A DNA stretch of 64,000 nucleotides from DASZUK01 sp035547695 (GTDB lineage Bacteria; Actinomycetota; Acidimicrobiia; Acidimicrobiales; RAAP-2): the NCBI GenBank assembly GCA_035547695.1, contig DASZUK010000007.1, positions 1 through 64,000 of the forward strand. Direction: 5' to 3'. Made by a program: the position numbers and the translations under genes. Shown here one piece after another: positions 8,851-18,100 of this stretch. The notes beneath the pieces were generated by a model that searched no databases, was not told the DNA's origin, and worked only from the letters and a program-made list of their open reading frames with translations. Numbering within the stretch: position 1 is the stretch's first letter; each line of letters starts with the position of its first letter.

Positions 8851-8902
8851 CGCCACACCCCACCGGGCCGGCAGCGGGCTGCGGCTCCGGTGGGGTGTGG
8901 CG
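8851..8902. terminator. Perfect 16-bp hairpin after secreted repeat gene
   Basis: The arms 8851-8866 and 8887-8902 (CGCCACACCCCACCGG and its exact complement) enclose a 20-nt loop, 49 nt past the stop of the minus-strand secreted gene. There is no U-tract, so it is a probable but unconventional terminator. Confidence 0.7.
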
Positions 8903-8951
8903 TGCGGCGGGTGGCCCCTTGCGGGTGGCCGCCCTTTCTGGTGGTCGTGGC

Positions 8952-11069
8952 CTACTGGGCCATGCCGACGATGGGCTGGTTCAGCGGTTGGCCGCCCATG
9001 GACCCGAGGAACGGGGCGCCGAAGGCGAAGATGCCGCCGTCGGACGCCACCTCGTAGTAGCCGCCACCGTCGTTCACCGCCATGCCCACCACCGGCTTGT
9101 TCAGCGGTTGGCCGCCCATGGACCCCAGGAACGGGGCGCCGAAGGCGAAGATGCCGCCGTCGGACGCCACCTCGTAGTAGTCGCCGGACGGCGCCACCGC
9201 CATGCCCACCACCGGCTTGTTCAGCGGTTGGCCGCCCATGGACCCCAGGAACGGGGCGCCGAAGGCGAACAGGCCGCCGTCGCTGGCCACCTCGTAGTAG
9301 CCGCCGGACGGCGCCACCGCCAGGCCGACCACCGGCTTGTTCAGCGGTTGGCCGCCCATGGACCCGAGGAAGCGGGCGTCGCCGAAGGCGAAGATGCCGC
9401 CGTCGCTGGCCACCTCCCAGTAGCCACGCCCGTCCGGGGTGGCCGCCATGCCCACGATCGGCTGGTTCAGCGGCTTGCCGCCCATGGACCCGTAGAAGAC
9501 GGCGTCACCGAAGGCGAACAGGCCGCCGTCGCTGGCCACCTCCCAGTAGCCGCCGCCGTCCGGGGTCATGGCCATGCCGACCACCGGCCGGTTCAGCGGC
9601 TTGCCGCCCATGGACCCGTAGAACGGCGGCCCGAAGGCGAAGATGCCGCCGTCGCTGGCCACTTCGTCGTAGCCCGATCGGGCCACCGGGGAGACGAACG
9701 ACAGGGCCTTCGGGTAGTTCTCACCGACCGCCACGCACTGGACGCCAGGGGCGCAGGACACCCCGTAGAGGGCCTGGCCCCCTGTCCCTGTGGCTGTCGT
9801 TGTCGCCACCGTCGGGAGGTCGGCGACCGTCCAGGCCGCGCCGTTCCAGTTCTCGACCAGCGACTGCACCGGCGGGGCAGATGTGGACACCTGGAGGCCG
9901 GCGGCCACGCAGGACGTCGGACCGAAGCAGTCGACCGCCCGGAGCATCGCAGGGCGGTCCTTTGTCGGCCTCGGTGTCGTGGTTGTCGTCCACGCCGACC
10001 CGTCCCACTGCTCGATGACCCCGGACTCGGTGACGACTGTTGTTGTCGGTGTTGTCGGTGTCGCGGTCGCCACGAGCTGGGCGCCGACCGCCGTGCAGAC
10101 CGACGGGTTGGCGCACGACACGGCGAGGGTGACACGGAGGATCGTCGGTCCCTGTTTCGGCGTGGCCACTGTCGTCCAGCTCGTCCCGTCCCAGCGCAGG
10201 GAGAAGGTCCCGAGGGTGAGTGTGGTGCCTGTGACGCCTGTGACGCCGAACTGCACCCCCACCAGCATGCAGAACGTCGCACTGGTGCAGGACACCCCGA
10301 GGGCCAGGCGAACGGTTGTCGCCGCCGACGGGACACGGGAGGCGGACCACGTGGTGCCGTCCCACCGGTCGACAACCGTTGTCACCGTTGTCGCCGATGC
10401 TGTGAAGGACGTGCCGACGGCCACGCAGAATGTCGAGCTGGCACAGGACACCGATGTCAGGTCCGTCTCGCCGGTTGTGGGGCTCGGGACGATCGTCCAG
10501 GCCGACCCGTTCCACTGCTCGATGAGCGGCACGGCGTTTGTCGGCCCGATTGTGATCGGTGTTGTCGGTGTGAGTGTCGACGGTGTCGACGCCTGGTCGC
10601 CGACGGCGACGCAGAAGGAGGCACTGGGGCACGACACCGACACCAGCGCGCTGTCCGGTTGTGTGGTCGGCACCGGCACGGTGGTGACCTTCCAGCTCCC
10701 CTCCGTCAGCACCGCGGCGATCGGCCTGGTGACACCGCCGGAGTCGATCTCCCCGACCGCCACGCAGCTTGTCGCCGACCCGCACGACACGCTTTCGAGC
10801 ACCTGTGTCTGGCCGCTGCCGAATGTCGGCGTCGGAAGGTTCGACCACTGGCTGGGGGTGACCAGCTCGGGGCTCGATCGGTGGGCGGGCGTGCTGCCGC
10901 CGGTGCCGTTGTCGATGGCGAAGCCGGCCTGGGCCAGGGCCTGGCGGACCTGAGCCGGTGACTTCGGCAGGCCGGTCGCTGTGGTCGCACCGGCCTCGGC
11001 GGCGACCGGTGCGCCCATGGCCACGGCCACGAAGACGGCGGCTCCCACCGTGAGGGACTGACGTTTCAC
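8952..11069 (-). CDS. Secreted two-part repeat protein (WxG/SVSC and DGG repeats)
   Basis: Exported 705-residue protein with a signal peptide (MKRQSLTVGAAVFVAVAMG..., cleavage near AEA-GATT). Residues about 70-455 hold seven repeats of roughly 50-60 residues, each with W(D/N)G..W and a paired-cysteine SVSC-x5/6-C-x-AVG, suggesting one disulfide per blade of a seven-bladed propeller. Residues about 463-705 hold six nearly identical 40-residue repeats of YYEVASDGGIFAFGAPFLGS followed by MGGQPLNKPVVGMAV. The GTG start follows GGGAGGT by 6 nt. I recall no assigned function; an extracellular adhesion, ligand-binding or surface-display role is only a guess. The DNA of the last repeats is almost identical, and Thr is often encoded by ACA. 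Confidence 0.88.
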   Translation of the reverse strand: MKRQSLTVGAAVFVAVAMGAPVAAEAGATTATGLPKSPAQVRQALAQAGFAIDNGTGGSTPAHRSSPELVTPSQWSNLPTPTFGSGQTQVLESVSCGSATSCVAVGEIDSGGVTRPIAAVLTEGSWKVTTVPVPTTQPDSALVSVSCPSASFCVAVGDQASTPSTLTPTTPITIGPTNAVPLIEQWNGSAWTIVPSPTTGETDLTSVSCASSTFCVAVGTSFTASATTVTTVVDRWDGTTWSASRVPSAATTVRLALGVSCTSATFCMLVGVQFGVTGVTGTTLTLGTFSLRWDGTSWTTVATPKQGPTILRVTLAVSCANPSVCTAVGAQLVATATPTTPTTTVVTESGVIEQWDGSAWTTTTTPRPTKDRPAMLRAVDCFGPTSCVAAGLQVSTSAPPVQSLVENWNGAAWTVADLPTVATTTATGTGGQALYGVSCAPGVQCVAVGENYPKALSFVSPVARSGYDEVASDGGIFAFGPPFYGSMGGKPLNRPVVGMAMTPDGGGYWEVASDGGLFAFGDAVFYGSMGGKPLNQPIVGMAATPDGRGYWEVASDGGIFAFGDARFLGSMGGQPLNKPVVGLAVAPSGGYYEVASDGGLFAFGAPFLGSMGGQPLNKPVVGMAVAPSGDYYEVASDGGIFAFGAPFLGSMGGQPLNKPVVGMAVNDGGGYYEVASDGGIFAFGAPFLGSMGGQPLNQPIVGMAQ
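8955..9690 (-). repeat. Six tandem ~120-bp coding repeats
   Basis: The 3' part of the secreted gene consists of six units of about 117-126 bp. The units nearest the stop share long identical blocks, for example GGTTGGCCGCCCATGGACCC at the same place in each on the plus strand, with changes confined mainly to the linkers. This indicates recent duplication or gene conversion. Confidence 0.9.
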
Positions 11070-11185
11070 CCGTACCTCCCTTCCCGGTCCGCCGGACCGG
11101 GCGGACGCGGGCGAGATGTTAGCCAGTGTCCTGCCCGGAACACCACCGTATTTTCTGATAGTCGGTTCGCCGGGCCGAATTTTGT

Positions 11186-11233
11186 CAACGAAATGACACC
11201 ATTTCGTTGCCGTACGTTCCCGTTGTCAACGGG
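11186..11233. promoter_or_regulatory. Two inverted repeats, the first overlapping a TTGACA -35 box
   Basis: CAACGAAATG-ACAC-CATTTCGTTG (11186-11209) is a perfect 10-bp inverted repeat. On the minus strand its right arm runs into TTGACA, a candidate -35 of the secreted gene starting at 11069. CCCGTTG-T-CAACGGG (11219-11233) is a second perfect palindrome, close to the permease stop. The first could be an operator and the second a terminator stem. This 190-bp gap is also the least GC-rich stretch nearby. Confidence 0.55.
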
Positions 11234-11260
11234 TGGCCGGCGCGGGCAGCCGAGGCGGGA

Positions 11261-12820
11261 TCAGCCGTCGGCGAGGGCGGCGGTGTCGTCGTCCACGCTG
11301 GTGCCGATGCGCCCCAGGGCCGCCGAGCGCCGTTCCCGCAGGGCCAGGTAGCCGGCCACGATGGCCACGGTGACCGCGAAGAACACCACCACCACGATGC
11401 TGTCCGGCAGCGCCGGCCACGGCGCCAGGTTGCGGTACATGGTGTACCCCATGGCCCCCAGCCCGAGCACCCCGATGGCCACGAAGGCCGACGCCCGCCT
11501 GCCCTGCCGCCACAGGTACACCACGGCGGCAACGCAGATGAGGCCGTACACCAGCAGCAGGGGATAGCCGGACAGGTCGCCGGCCACCGCCCCGTAGGTG
11601 GTCAGGGGGGTGTCGCTGGTGGCCCCCATCAGCACCACCAGCACCAGCCACACCACCCCGGCGATGGCCAGGGCGTGGCTGGGCGTCCGGTACCTGGGGT
11701 GGATCCGCCGCCACGACGCCGGGGCCACCCCCTCCCGGCTCATCGTCAACATCATCCGGGCCACCCAGCTAAAGGCGGCGATCAGGGCGGCGCCGATGGT
11801 GAAGGCCAGGGCGATGTCCACCACGTACCGGTACGACCCGATCCCGGCCACCTGGGCCAGGGTGCTCATGGGGGCCGGCGACTTTGTCAGGGCCTGGGTG
11901 GAGTCCTGGAACCCGAGGTACAGGGTGTAGCTGGAGAACATCCACACGATCCCGGCCAGGGCCACGCTGGCCACCATGGCGACGGGGATGATCCGGGTCG
12001 GCCGCTTGGCCTCCTGGCCGTACACCGCCGCGCTCTCGAACCCGCCGAACCCGCCCACTCCCAGCACCACGGCGGTGAGCACCACCGAGAGGGACACGTG
12101 CTGCAGCCGCAACTGCTGCGGGTCGACGATGGACCCACGGTGGTCCACCAGGACGGCCACGAACACCACCAGCATGGCCACGGTGGCCAGCACCTCGGTG
12201 ACGAACATCACCCAGGCCGCCGGCCGGGCCCCGACCCGGGACAGGTACCAGCAGATGGCCAGGGCCGCCACCGACGTCACCAGCAGCGTCGGCCGGCCGT
12301 AGCCGACCCCGAACAGGGTCAGGAACTGGCAGAAGTACACCCCGAAGCTCAGCACCGACGCGGCGATGGCCGCGCCGCACAGCACCACCATCAACCACCC
12401 GGTGACCAGTCCGCCCAGCGGGCCCAGTGCCTTGGCCGTCAGCCCGTACAGGCCCCCGGTGGTGGCGAACCGCCGGGCCAGCACCGAGATGGACAGCGCC
12501 ACCAGCATGATCACCACCGCGGCGATCGCCCAGGTCAGCCACCCGCCGGCCCCGGCCAGGATGGCCACCACCGGCACCGACGTCCCGATCACCCCCGACA
12601 GCCCCATGGCGCTCAGCGACTGTCCGGTGACCCCCGACAACCCGATCGACCCCCGCTGCAACTGCGGCCCCCCGGCCTCGGCCGCCGCCAACCCGGCCGA
12701 GCCAGCCGACCCGACCGAGCCGACCGAGCCGGCCAATCCGGTGGCGGCCACCACCGCACCGCCCGGCCCGGCCTCGGTGGTCGTCCCCACCCCACCGTCC
12801 ACCCCGCCTGTCGCCGCCAT
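11261..12820 (-). CDS. APC-family amino acid permease
   Basis: Membrane transporter of the amino acid-polyamine-organocation family, 519 residues with about twelve hydrophobic segments. Family marks are SGVIGTSVPVVAILAGAGGW in TM1, the TM3 segment RFATTGGLYGLTAKALGPLGG, and FGGFESAAVYGQEAKRPTRI in TM6 and the following loop. The ATG (MAATGGVDG) is preceded by GGGAGGGAG, fixing the start; a 45-residue Gly/Ala/Val-rich cytoplasmic tail precedes TM1. The open frame upstream of this ATG is only the antisense of the mutasome genes. Substrate unknown; an amino acid or polyamine is likely. It diverges from the SOS-regulated mutasome operon. Confidence 0.9.
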   Translation of the reverse strand: MAATGGVDGGVGTTTEAGPGGAVVAATGLAGSVGSVGSAGSAGLAAAEAGGPQLQRGSIGLSGVTGQSLSAMGLSGVIGTSVPVVAILAGAGGWLTWAIAAVVIMLVALSISVLARRFATTGGLYGLTAKALGPLGGLVTGWLMVVLCGAAIAASVLSFGVYFCQFLTLFGVGYGRPTLLVTSVAALAICWYLSRVGARPAAWVMFVTEVLATVAMLVVFVAVLVDHRGSIVDPQQLRLQHVSLSVVLTAVVLGVGGFGGFESAAVYGQEAKRPTRIIPVAMVASVALAGIVWMFSSYTLYLGFQDSTQALTKSPAPMSTLAQVAGIGSYRYVVDIALAFTIGAALIAAFSWVARMMLTMSREGVAPASWRRIHPRYRTPSHALAIAGVVWLVLVVLMGATSDTPLTTYGAVAGDLSGYPLLLVYGLICVAAVVYLWRQGRRASAFVAIGVLGLGAMGYTMYRNLAPWPALPDSIVVVVFFAVTVAIVAGYLALRERRSAALGRIGTSVDDDTAALADG

Positions 12821-12878
12821 GGCTCCCTCCCTGGCGCCAGACACTGCCATAACCGGGGTTGCCGTGGCGGGACCGGGC

Positions 12879-12924
12879 GGAGCCGCACGGGACGGGAGCC
12901 GCACGGGACGGGAGCCGCACGGAC
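12879..12924. repeat. Three tandem 16-bp units in the permease/mutasome divergent gap
   Basis: GGAGCCGCACGGGACG is repeated nearly three times in the 180-bp divergent region. No regulator-like symmetry is apparent; it may be a slippage product. Confidence 0.6.
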
Positions 12925-12991
12925 GGGCAGGCAGGGGACCGGCCGAGCCCCTGAGGACGTGGCCGCTCTGAGGACCCGACCGTTTCGCGGG

Positions 12992-13013
12992 TAATCTACC
13001 GAACGTATGTTCG
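12992..13013 (+). promoter_or_regulatory. LexA/SOS box overlapping -10 and start of the mutasome operon
   Basis: CGAACGTATGTTCG (13000-13013) matches the actinobacterial SOS box TCGAAC-N4-GTTCGA in all but the outermost base on each side. A -10-like TAATCT (12992-12997) lies just upstream, and the candidate ATG at 13007 is inside the box. LexA bound here would block transcription initiation, so the operon should be induced by DNA damage. Confidence 0.85.
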
Positions 13014-13705
13014 TAAACAAGGGGACCGTGGTCCTGGAGCCGGTCCCTTCCCGCCGCCGTCCCGGCGACCCCACCACCCTCGAAGGCCTGGCCGGCCGGG
13101 TCCGGCCCACCGCCGCCAGCCGGACCCGGCTGCTGCCGGTGGCCGACGCCCTGGCTCCCCTTCTCCCCGACGGCGCCCTCCGCCGCGGCAGCGTGGCCTG
13201 CTGCAGCGGCCGCGGCGCCCTCAGCCTGGCCCTGGCCCTGGTCGCTGCCGCCTCCGCCGCCGGCTCCTGGTGCGGCCTGGTGGGCCTGGACGACGTCGGC
13301 GCCCTGGCCGCCGCCGGTTACGGCCTCCACCTCCGACGCCTGGCCGTCGTCCGGGCGCCGGCCGCCCAGTGGGCGGCGGCCACCGCCGGGTTGCTGGACG
13401 GGATGGACCTGGTGGTGGTCCATCCCCCCGGCCGTCCCCGGCCGTCCGTGGTCCGGCCACTGGTCGCCAGGGCCCGGGACCGCCAGGCCGTCCTGGTGGT
13501 GCTGGGGGACCGGCCCCGATGGCCGGAGCCGGTCGACGTCGGCCTCCGGGTGACCGCTTCCCGCTGGTGGGGCCTGGACCAGGGGGCCGGCTACCTGCAG
13601 GGCCGCCGGGTCACCGTGGAAGCCGACGGTCGGGGGTCCGCCGCCCGCCCGGTCCGCTGCGAGCTGTGGCTGCCGTCCGCCGCCGGCCGGGTCCTGGGGG
13701 TCTGA
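13007..13705 (+). CDS. imuA': ImuA'-like mutasome protein
   Basis: A 232-residue protein in the first position of an imuA'-imuB-dnaE2 cassette, where it is expected to help assemble the damage-tolerance polymerase complex. It resembles a degenerate RecA-fold protein: CCSGRGALSLALALVAAA stands where a P-loop strand and helix would be, followed by a LDGMDLVVVHPP strand. The ATG lies within the SOS box 9 nt after TAATCT, so the message may be leaderless; alternatively a GTG at 13028 follows AAGGGG. Sequence similarity to ImuA' is weak by eye; gene order and the SOS box carry most of the weight. ImuB follows after 9 nt. Confidence 0.75.
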   Translation: MFVNKGTVVLEPVPSRRRPGDPTTLEGLAGRVRPTAASRTRLLPVADALAPLLPDGALRRGSVACCSGRGALSLALALVAAASAAGSWCGLVGLDDVGALAAAGYGLHLRRLAVVRAPAAQWAAATAGLLDGMDLVVVHPPGRPRPSVVRPLVARARDRQAVLVVLGDRPRWPEPVDVGLRVTASRWWGLDQGAGYLQGRRVTVEADGRGSAARPVRCELWLPSAAGRVLGV

Positions 13706-13714
13706 GGTCGTCCC

Positions 13715-15049
13715 GTGGGGCAGTTGGAACGGCTGCTGCTGGTGGGGTGCCCGGATCTCATGGAGCCGACCGCCGTGCTCCTCGGCACCGGGACGGGTGG
13801 TGCCCGGAGCGGCCGGGGGGACCGGGACCCGGGGGAGGAGGGCCGCCGGTTCCGGCGCATGGCGGCGGTGGTGGACGCCCTGGCCGAGGTCTGCCCGTGG
13901 ATCGACCCGATCCGTCCCGGCGTCCTGGCCCTCCCGATCCGCGGCCCCGCCCGCTACTTCGGCGGGGAGGACGCCGTCCGGGAGCGGGTGGCCGCCGTCG
14001 CCGTCGCCGCCCTCCGTGCGGCCGGCTCCGATCCGGCCGGCTCCGACCGGGACGGCTCCGATCCGGACGGCTCCGACCGGGACAGCTCCGACCGGGACGG
14101 CCGGCCCGGCGACCCGGCCGTGCTGACGGGGGTGGCCGAAGGGGTGTTCGCCGCCTCCCTGGCCGCCCTTGCCGGCGCCACCGTCCCCGCCGGCGGCACC
14201 CCGGCCTTCCTGGCCCCCTGGCCGGTGGACACCCTGGCCGTCCCCGACCTGGCAGAGCTGTTGGTCCGGCTGGGCCTGCCCACCTTGGGCCACTTCGCCG
14301 CCGTCGACGTACGGGAGGTGCTGGCCCGGTTCGGCAACGTCGGGGCCCTGGCCCACCGGGTGGCCACCGGGTCGGCGGGGGAGCTGCCCGGCTACCGGAC
14401 CCCCGGGCTCGATGGCCGGTTGGCGGTGCTCCGCCGGCACGTCCCCCTGCGGAACCACCAGCCGGGGTTCTGGGGAGGCACCGGCGAAGCCGACGACCGG
14501 GCCGCCGGGTCGCTGGTGGCCCTGCAGCGGCAACTGGGCCCCGAGGCGGTGGCCGTGGCCGTCCTGGCCGGTGGCCGCGGCCCGGCCGACCGGGCCATCC
14601 TGGTCCCCTGGCGGCCCGACGCCGGCCCGGATGCCTCCGACACCGCCGCCGGGACCGACGGGGCCGCGGGCATCGCCGGAGCCGCCGTCCGGCCGGGCCG
14701 TGGCCGGAAGCCGGCCCTCCCTCCGGCGCCCTGGCCCGGGCGGCTGCCGCCGCCCGCCCCGGCCCGGGTGCCGGCGTCGGGGCCACCGGTCGAGCTGCAG
14801 GACCGGACCGGCGCCGTTGTCGGGGTCACCGCTCGCGGGCTGCTCACCGCCGCCCCGGCCCGGCTGTCGCTGGCCGGGCGGCCCTGGTCGCCGGTCACCG
14901 GGTGGAGCGCGCCGTGGCCGGCGGAGGAGGGCTGGTGGTCGCCGGCCGGCCGCCGGTCGGTCCGGCTGCAGGTGGCCACCGACGACGGCGCCGCCCACCT
15001 GCTGGTGGCCGAGCACGGCCGGTGGCGGCTGGAAGCCACCTACGACTGA
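13715..15049 (+). CDS. imuB: ImuB, catalytically inactive Y-family polymerase homologue
   Basis: The mutasome scaffold, which in mycobacteria links DnaE2 to the beta clamp. The 444-residue protein has the Y-family palm-like segment FRRMAAVVDALAEVCPWIDP...VLALPIRGPARYFGGE and the helix-hairpin-helix region LLVRLGLPTLGHFAAVDVREVLARFG, but lacks the acidic DxD and SxDE motifs, as expected for ImuB. The C-terminal half is rich in Pro/Ala. The GTG start lies 9 nt after imuA'. A 75-bp run of five GSDRD-type codon repeats (14024-14098) interrupts the palm-like region. I could not identify a clear clamp-binding QxxLxLF motif. Confidence 0.88.
   Translation: MGQLERLLLVGCPDLMEPTAVLLGTGTGGARSGRGDRDPGEEGRRFRRMAAVVDALAEVCPWIDPIRPGVLALPIRGPARYFGGEDAVRERVAAVAVAALRAAGSDPAGSDRDGSDPDGSDRDSSDRDGRPGDPAVLTGVAEGVFAASLAALAGATVPAGGTPAFLAPWPVDTLAVPDLAELLVRLGLPTLGHFAAVDVREVLARFGNVGALAHRVATGSAGELPGYRTPGLDGRLAVLRRHVPLRNHQPGFWGGTGEADDRAAGSLVALQRQLGPEAVAVAVLAGGRGPADRAILVPWRPDAGPDASDTAAGTDGAAGIAGAAVRPGRGRKPALPPAPWPGRLPPPAPARVPASGPPVELQDRTGAVVGVTARGLLTAAPARLSLAGRPWSPVTGWSAPWPAEEGWWSPAGRRSVRLQVATDDGAAHLLVAEHGRWRLEATYD
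14024..14098 (+). repeat. Five in-frame 15-bp repeats inside imuB
   Basis: Units of the GGCTCCGACCGGGAC type encode GSDPA GSDRD GSDPD GSDRD SSDRD. Being multiples of three they keep the frame, so copy number could vary among strains. They form an acidic, probably disordered loop. Confidence 0.85.
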
Positions 15050-15107
15050 CCACGACGGACCGACCACGGACCGACCACCGACCGGACCACGACGATCGGA
15101 GCGCCTC

Positions 15108-18100
15108 ATGGCCACTACCGAGCCGGCCTACGCCGAACTGCACTGCCACTCCAACTTCTCCTTCCTGGACGGCGCCTCCCATCCCGAAGCGCTGGTGGCC
15201 GAGGCCGTCCGGCTGGGGCTGTCCGCGCTGGCCCTCACCGACCACCACGGCCTGTACGGGGTGGTCCGGTTCCACGAGGCCGCCACCGAGGCCGGCCTGC
15301 CCACCGTGTTCGGGGCCGAGCTGGCCCTGGCCCCGGCCGGCCCCCGCACCGGGGAGGCCGACCCGTCCGGCCACCACCTGGTGGTGCTGGCCCGGGACCC
15401 GGACGGGTACGCCCGGCTCAGCCGGGTGCTGGCCGACGCCCACCTGGCCGGCGGCGAGAAGGGGCGGCCGGTGGTCCGCCTGGAGGACCTGGCCACCGCC
15501 CACGGCGGCCACTGGCAGGTGCTCACCGGGTGCCGCAAGGGGGCGGTGCCGGCCACCCTCGTGGACGACGGCCCCCGGGCGGCCCGGCGGCAGTTGGACC
15601 GCCTGGTGGCCGCCTTCGGCCGGGACCGGGTGGCGGTGGAGCTGTGGGACCACGGCACCCCGATGGACTCCACCCGCAACGACGCCCTGGCCCGGCTGGC
15701 CGTGGATGCCGGGGTGGACCTGGTGGCCACCAACAACGTCCACTACGCCACCCCCGCCGACTTCCCCCTGGCCACCACCCTGGCCGCCGTCCGTGCCAAC
15801 CGGCCGCTGGACCAGTTGGCCGGCTGGCTGCCGGCCTCCGCCGCCGCCGCCCTCCGCTCCCCGGCCGAGCAGGCCCGGCGGTTCGCCCGGTGGCCCGGCG
15901 TGGTGGCCCGGGCGGCGGAGATCGGGGCCGACTGCGCCTTCGACCTGGACCTGGTGGCCCCCCGGCTCCCCAGGTTCTTCGGGGTCCCTCCCGGGGAGAC
16001 CGAGCAGGAGCACCTGGAGGCCCTGGTGGAGAAGGTGGCCCCCGAGCGGTACGGGCGGCGAGGGGCCGAGACGGTGCCGGGGGCCTGGGGCCGGCTGGAC
16101 GAGGAGCTGGACGTCATCGGCCAGTTGGGTTTCGCCGGCTACTTCCTGACCGTCTGGGACATCGCCAAGTTCTGCCGTGACCACGACATCTTCTGCCAGG
16201 GCCGCGGGTCGGCGGCCACCTCCGCCGTCTGTTACGTCCTCGGCATCACCGTCGTCGACGCCGTCGACCGGGGCCTGCTGTTCTCCCGCTTCCTCCACCC
16301 CACCCGGGAAGGGGCGCCGGACATCGACCTGGACAGCGAGTCCGGCCGCCGGGAGGAGGTGATCCAGTACGTCTACGACCGGTACGGCCGCCGCCACACC
16401 GCCCAGGTGGCCAACGTCATCACCTACCGCCACCGCTCCGCCGTCCGCGACGTCGGCAAGGCCCTCGGCCACGACCTCGACCAACTGGACCGGTGGGCCA
16501 GGGCCACCGACCGCGGCCAGCCCCTACAGCAGCGCCAGGACCTGCCGCCCCTGGTCCGCCGGCTGGCCGGCCAGGTGCTGCACTTCCCCCGGCATCTCGG
16601 CATCCACTCCGGCGGCATGGTCATCTGCGACCGGCCGGTGGTGGACGTCTGCCCGGTCGAGCCCGCCCGCATGTCGGGCCGGACGGTGCTGCAGTGGGAC
16701 AAGGACGACTGCGCCACCATCAAGCTGGTCAAGTTCGACCTCCTCGGCCTCGGCATGCTGGAGGCCCTCCACCACATGGTCGACCTGGTGGCCGAGCTCC
16801 ACGATGTCCACCTCGACCTGGCCGCCCTACCGGACGAGCCGGCCGTCTACGAGCTGCTGGGCCGGGCCGACACCGTCGGGGTGTTCCAGGTGGAGAGCCG
16901 GGCCCAGATGGGCACCCTGCCCCGGGTGCGGCCCGAGAACCTCCACGAACTGGCCATCGAGGTGGCCCTGATCCGGCCCGGCCCCATCCAGGGCGACGCC
17001 GTCCACCCCTATATCCGCCGCAAGCAGGGCAAGGAGCCGGTGGTCTACCTCCACCCCTCCCTGGAGCGGCTCATGAAGCCCGCCCTGGAGCGCATCCTCA
17101 AGCGGACCCTGGGGGTCCCCCTGTTCCAGGAGCAGTTGATGGAGATCACCGTGGAGGTGGCCGACCTGTCGGCGGTGGAGGCCGACGAGCTCCGGCGGGC
17201 CATCAGCCACAAACGGTCCGACCAGCTCATGGCCCGGTTGAAGGCCCGGCTGTTCGCCGGCATGGAGGCCAAACGGGTGCCGCCGGAGGTGCGGCAGGAC
17301 ATCTACGACCGCCTGTCGGCGTTCACCAGCTTCGGCTTCCCCGAGTCCCACGCCCTGTCCTTCGCCGCCCTGGTGTACTGCTCCGCCTGGCTCAAGCTGC
17401 ACTACCCGGCGGCGTTCACCGCCGGGTTGCTCAACGCCCAGCCCATGGGGTTCTGGTCACCCCAGAGCCTGCTGGCCGACGCCAAGCGGCACGGCACCGT
17501 GGTCCACCGCCCGGACGTCAACGGCAGCCGGGCCGGCGCCCGGCCGGCCGCCGTAGATCCCGACAACGACCTCGCCCTGCACCGGGCCACCCGTCAGGGC
17601 GGCCACACCCGGCCCGGCTCCCGGCCCGGCTCCCGGGACGGTGGCTTCCGGGACGGCGGCTCCCAGGGCAGCCGCTCCCGGTTGGACCCGGCCGTGCCGG
17701 CCGTCCGGTTGGGGCTGGCCGGTATCCGGTACGTCGGCCGGGACACCGCCGAGCGGTTGGTCGCCGGTCAACCGTGGGCGGACCAGCAGGACCTGGTCCG
17801 TCGGGGCGGGCTGACCCGGCGACAGTTGGAGGCGCTGGCCCTGGCCGGTGCCCTGGACGGGTTCCCCGGCGGCCGCCGTCCGGCCGGCCGCCGGGCCCTG
17901 GCCTGGACCGCCGGCGCCGCCGCCCAGGCCACCCCGGGACACCTGCCGGGCATCGTGACCGGGGCCACCGCCCCGCCGCTTCCGGCCCCCACCCCGCTGG
18001 AGGCCGTCGCCGACGACCTGTGGGCCATCGGGGTGACCCCCCAGCGCACCGCCATCGAGCTGGTCCGTCCGACATTGGCCCGCCGAGGGGTGGTCCCGGC

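Noticed and set aside
8955..9690. Regularly spaced repeats that might be read as a CRISPR array
   Set aside because: Units are about 120 bp, in frame and coding for the DGG repeats; no short repeats with unique spacers and no cas genes.
14030..14110. imuB repeat as an assembly artefact
   Set aside because: The units differ from one another by several bases and keep the frame, as expected of a real low-complexity insert.
12821..15115. Open frame on the minus strand extending the permease to 1284 residues
   Set aside because: The upstream part is the antisense of imuA'-imuB and has low-complexity composition; the permease has a good ribosome binding site and ATG at 12820.
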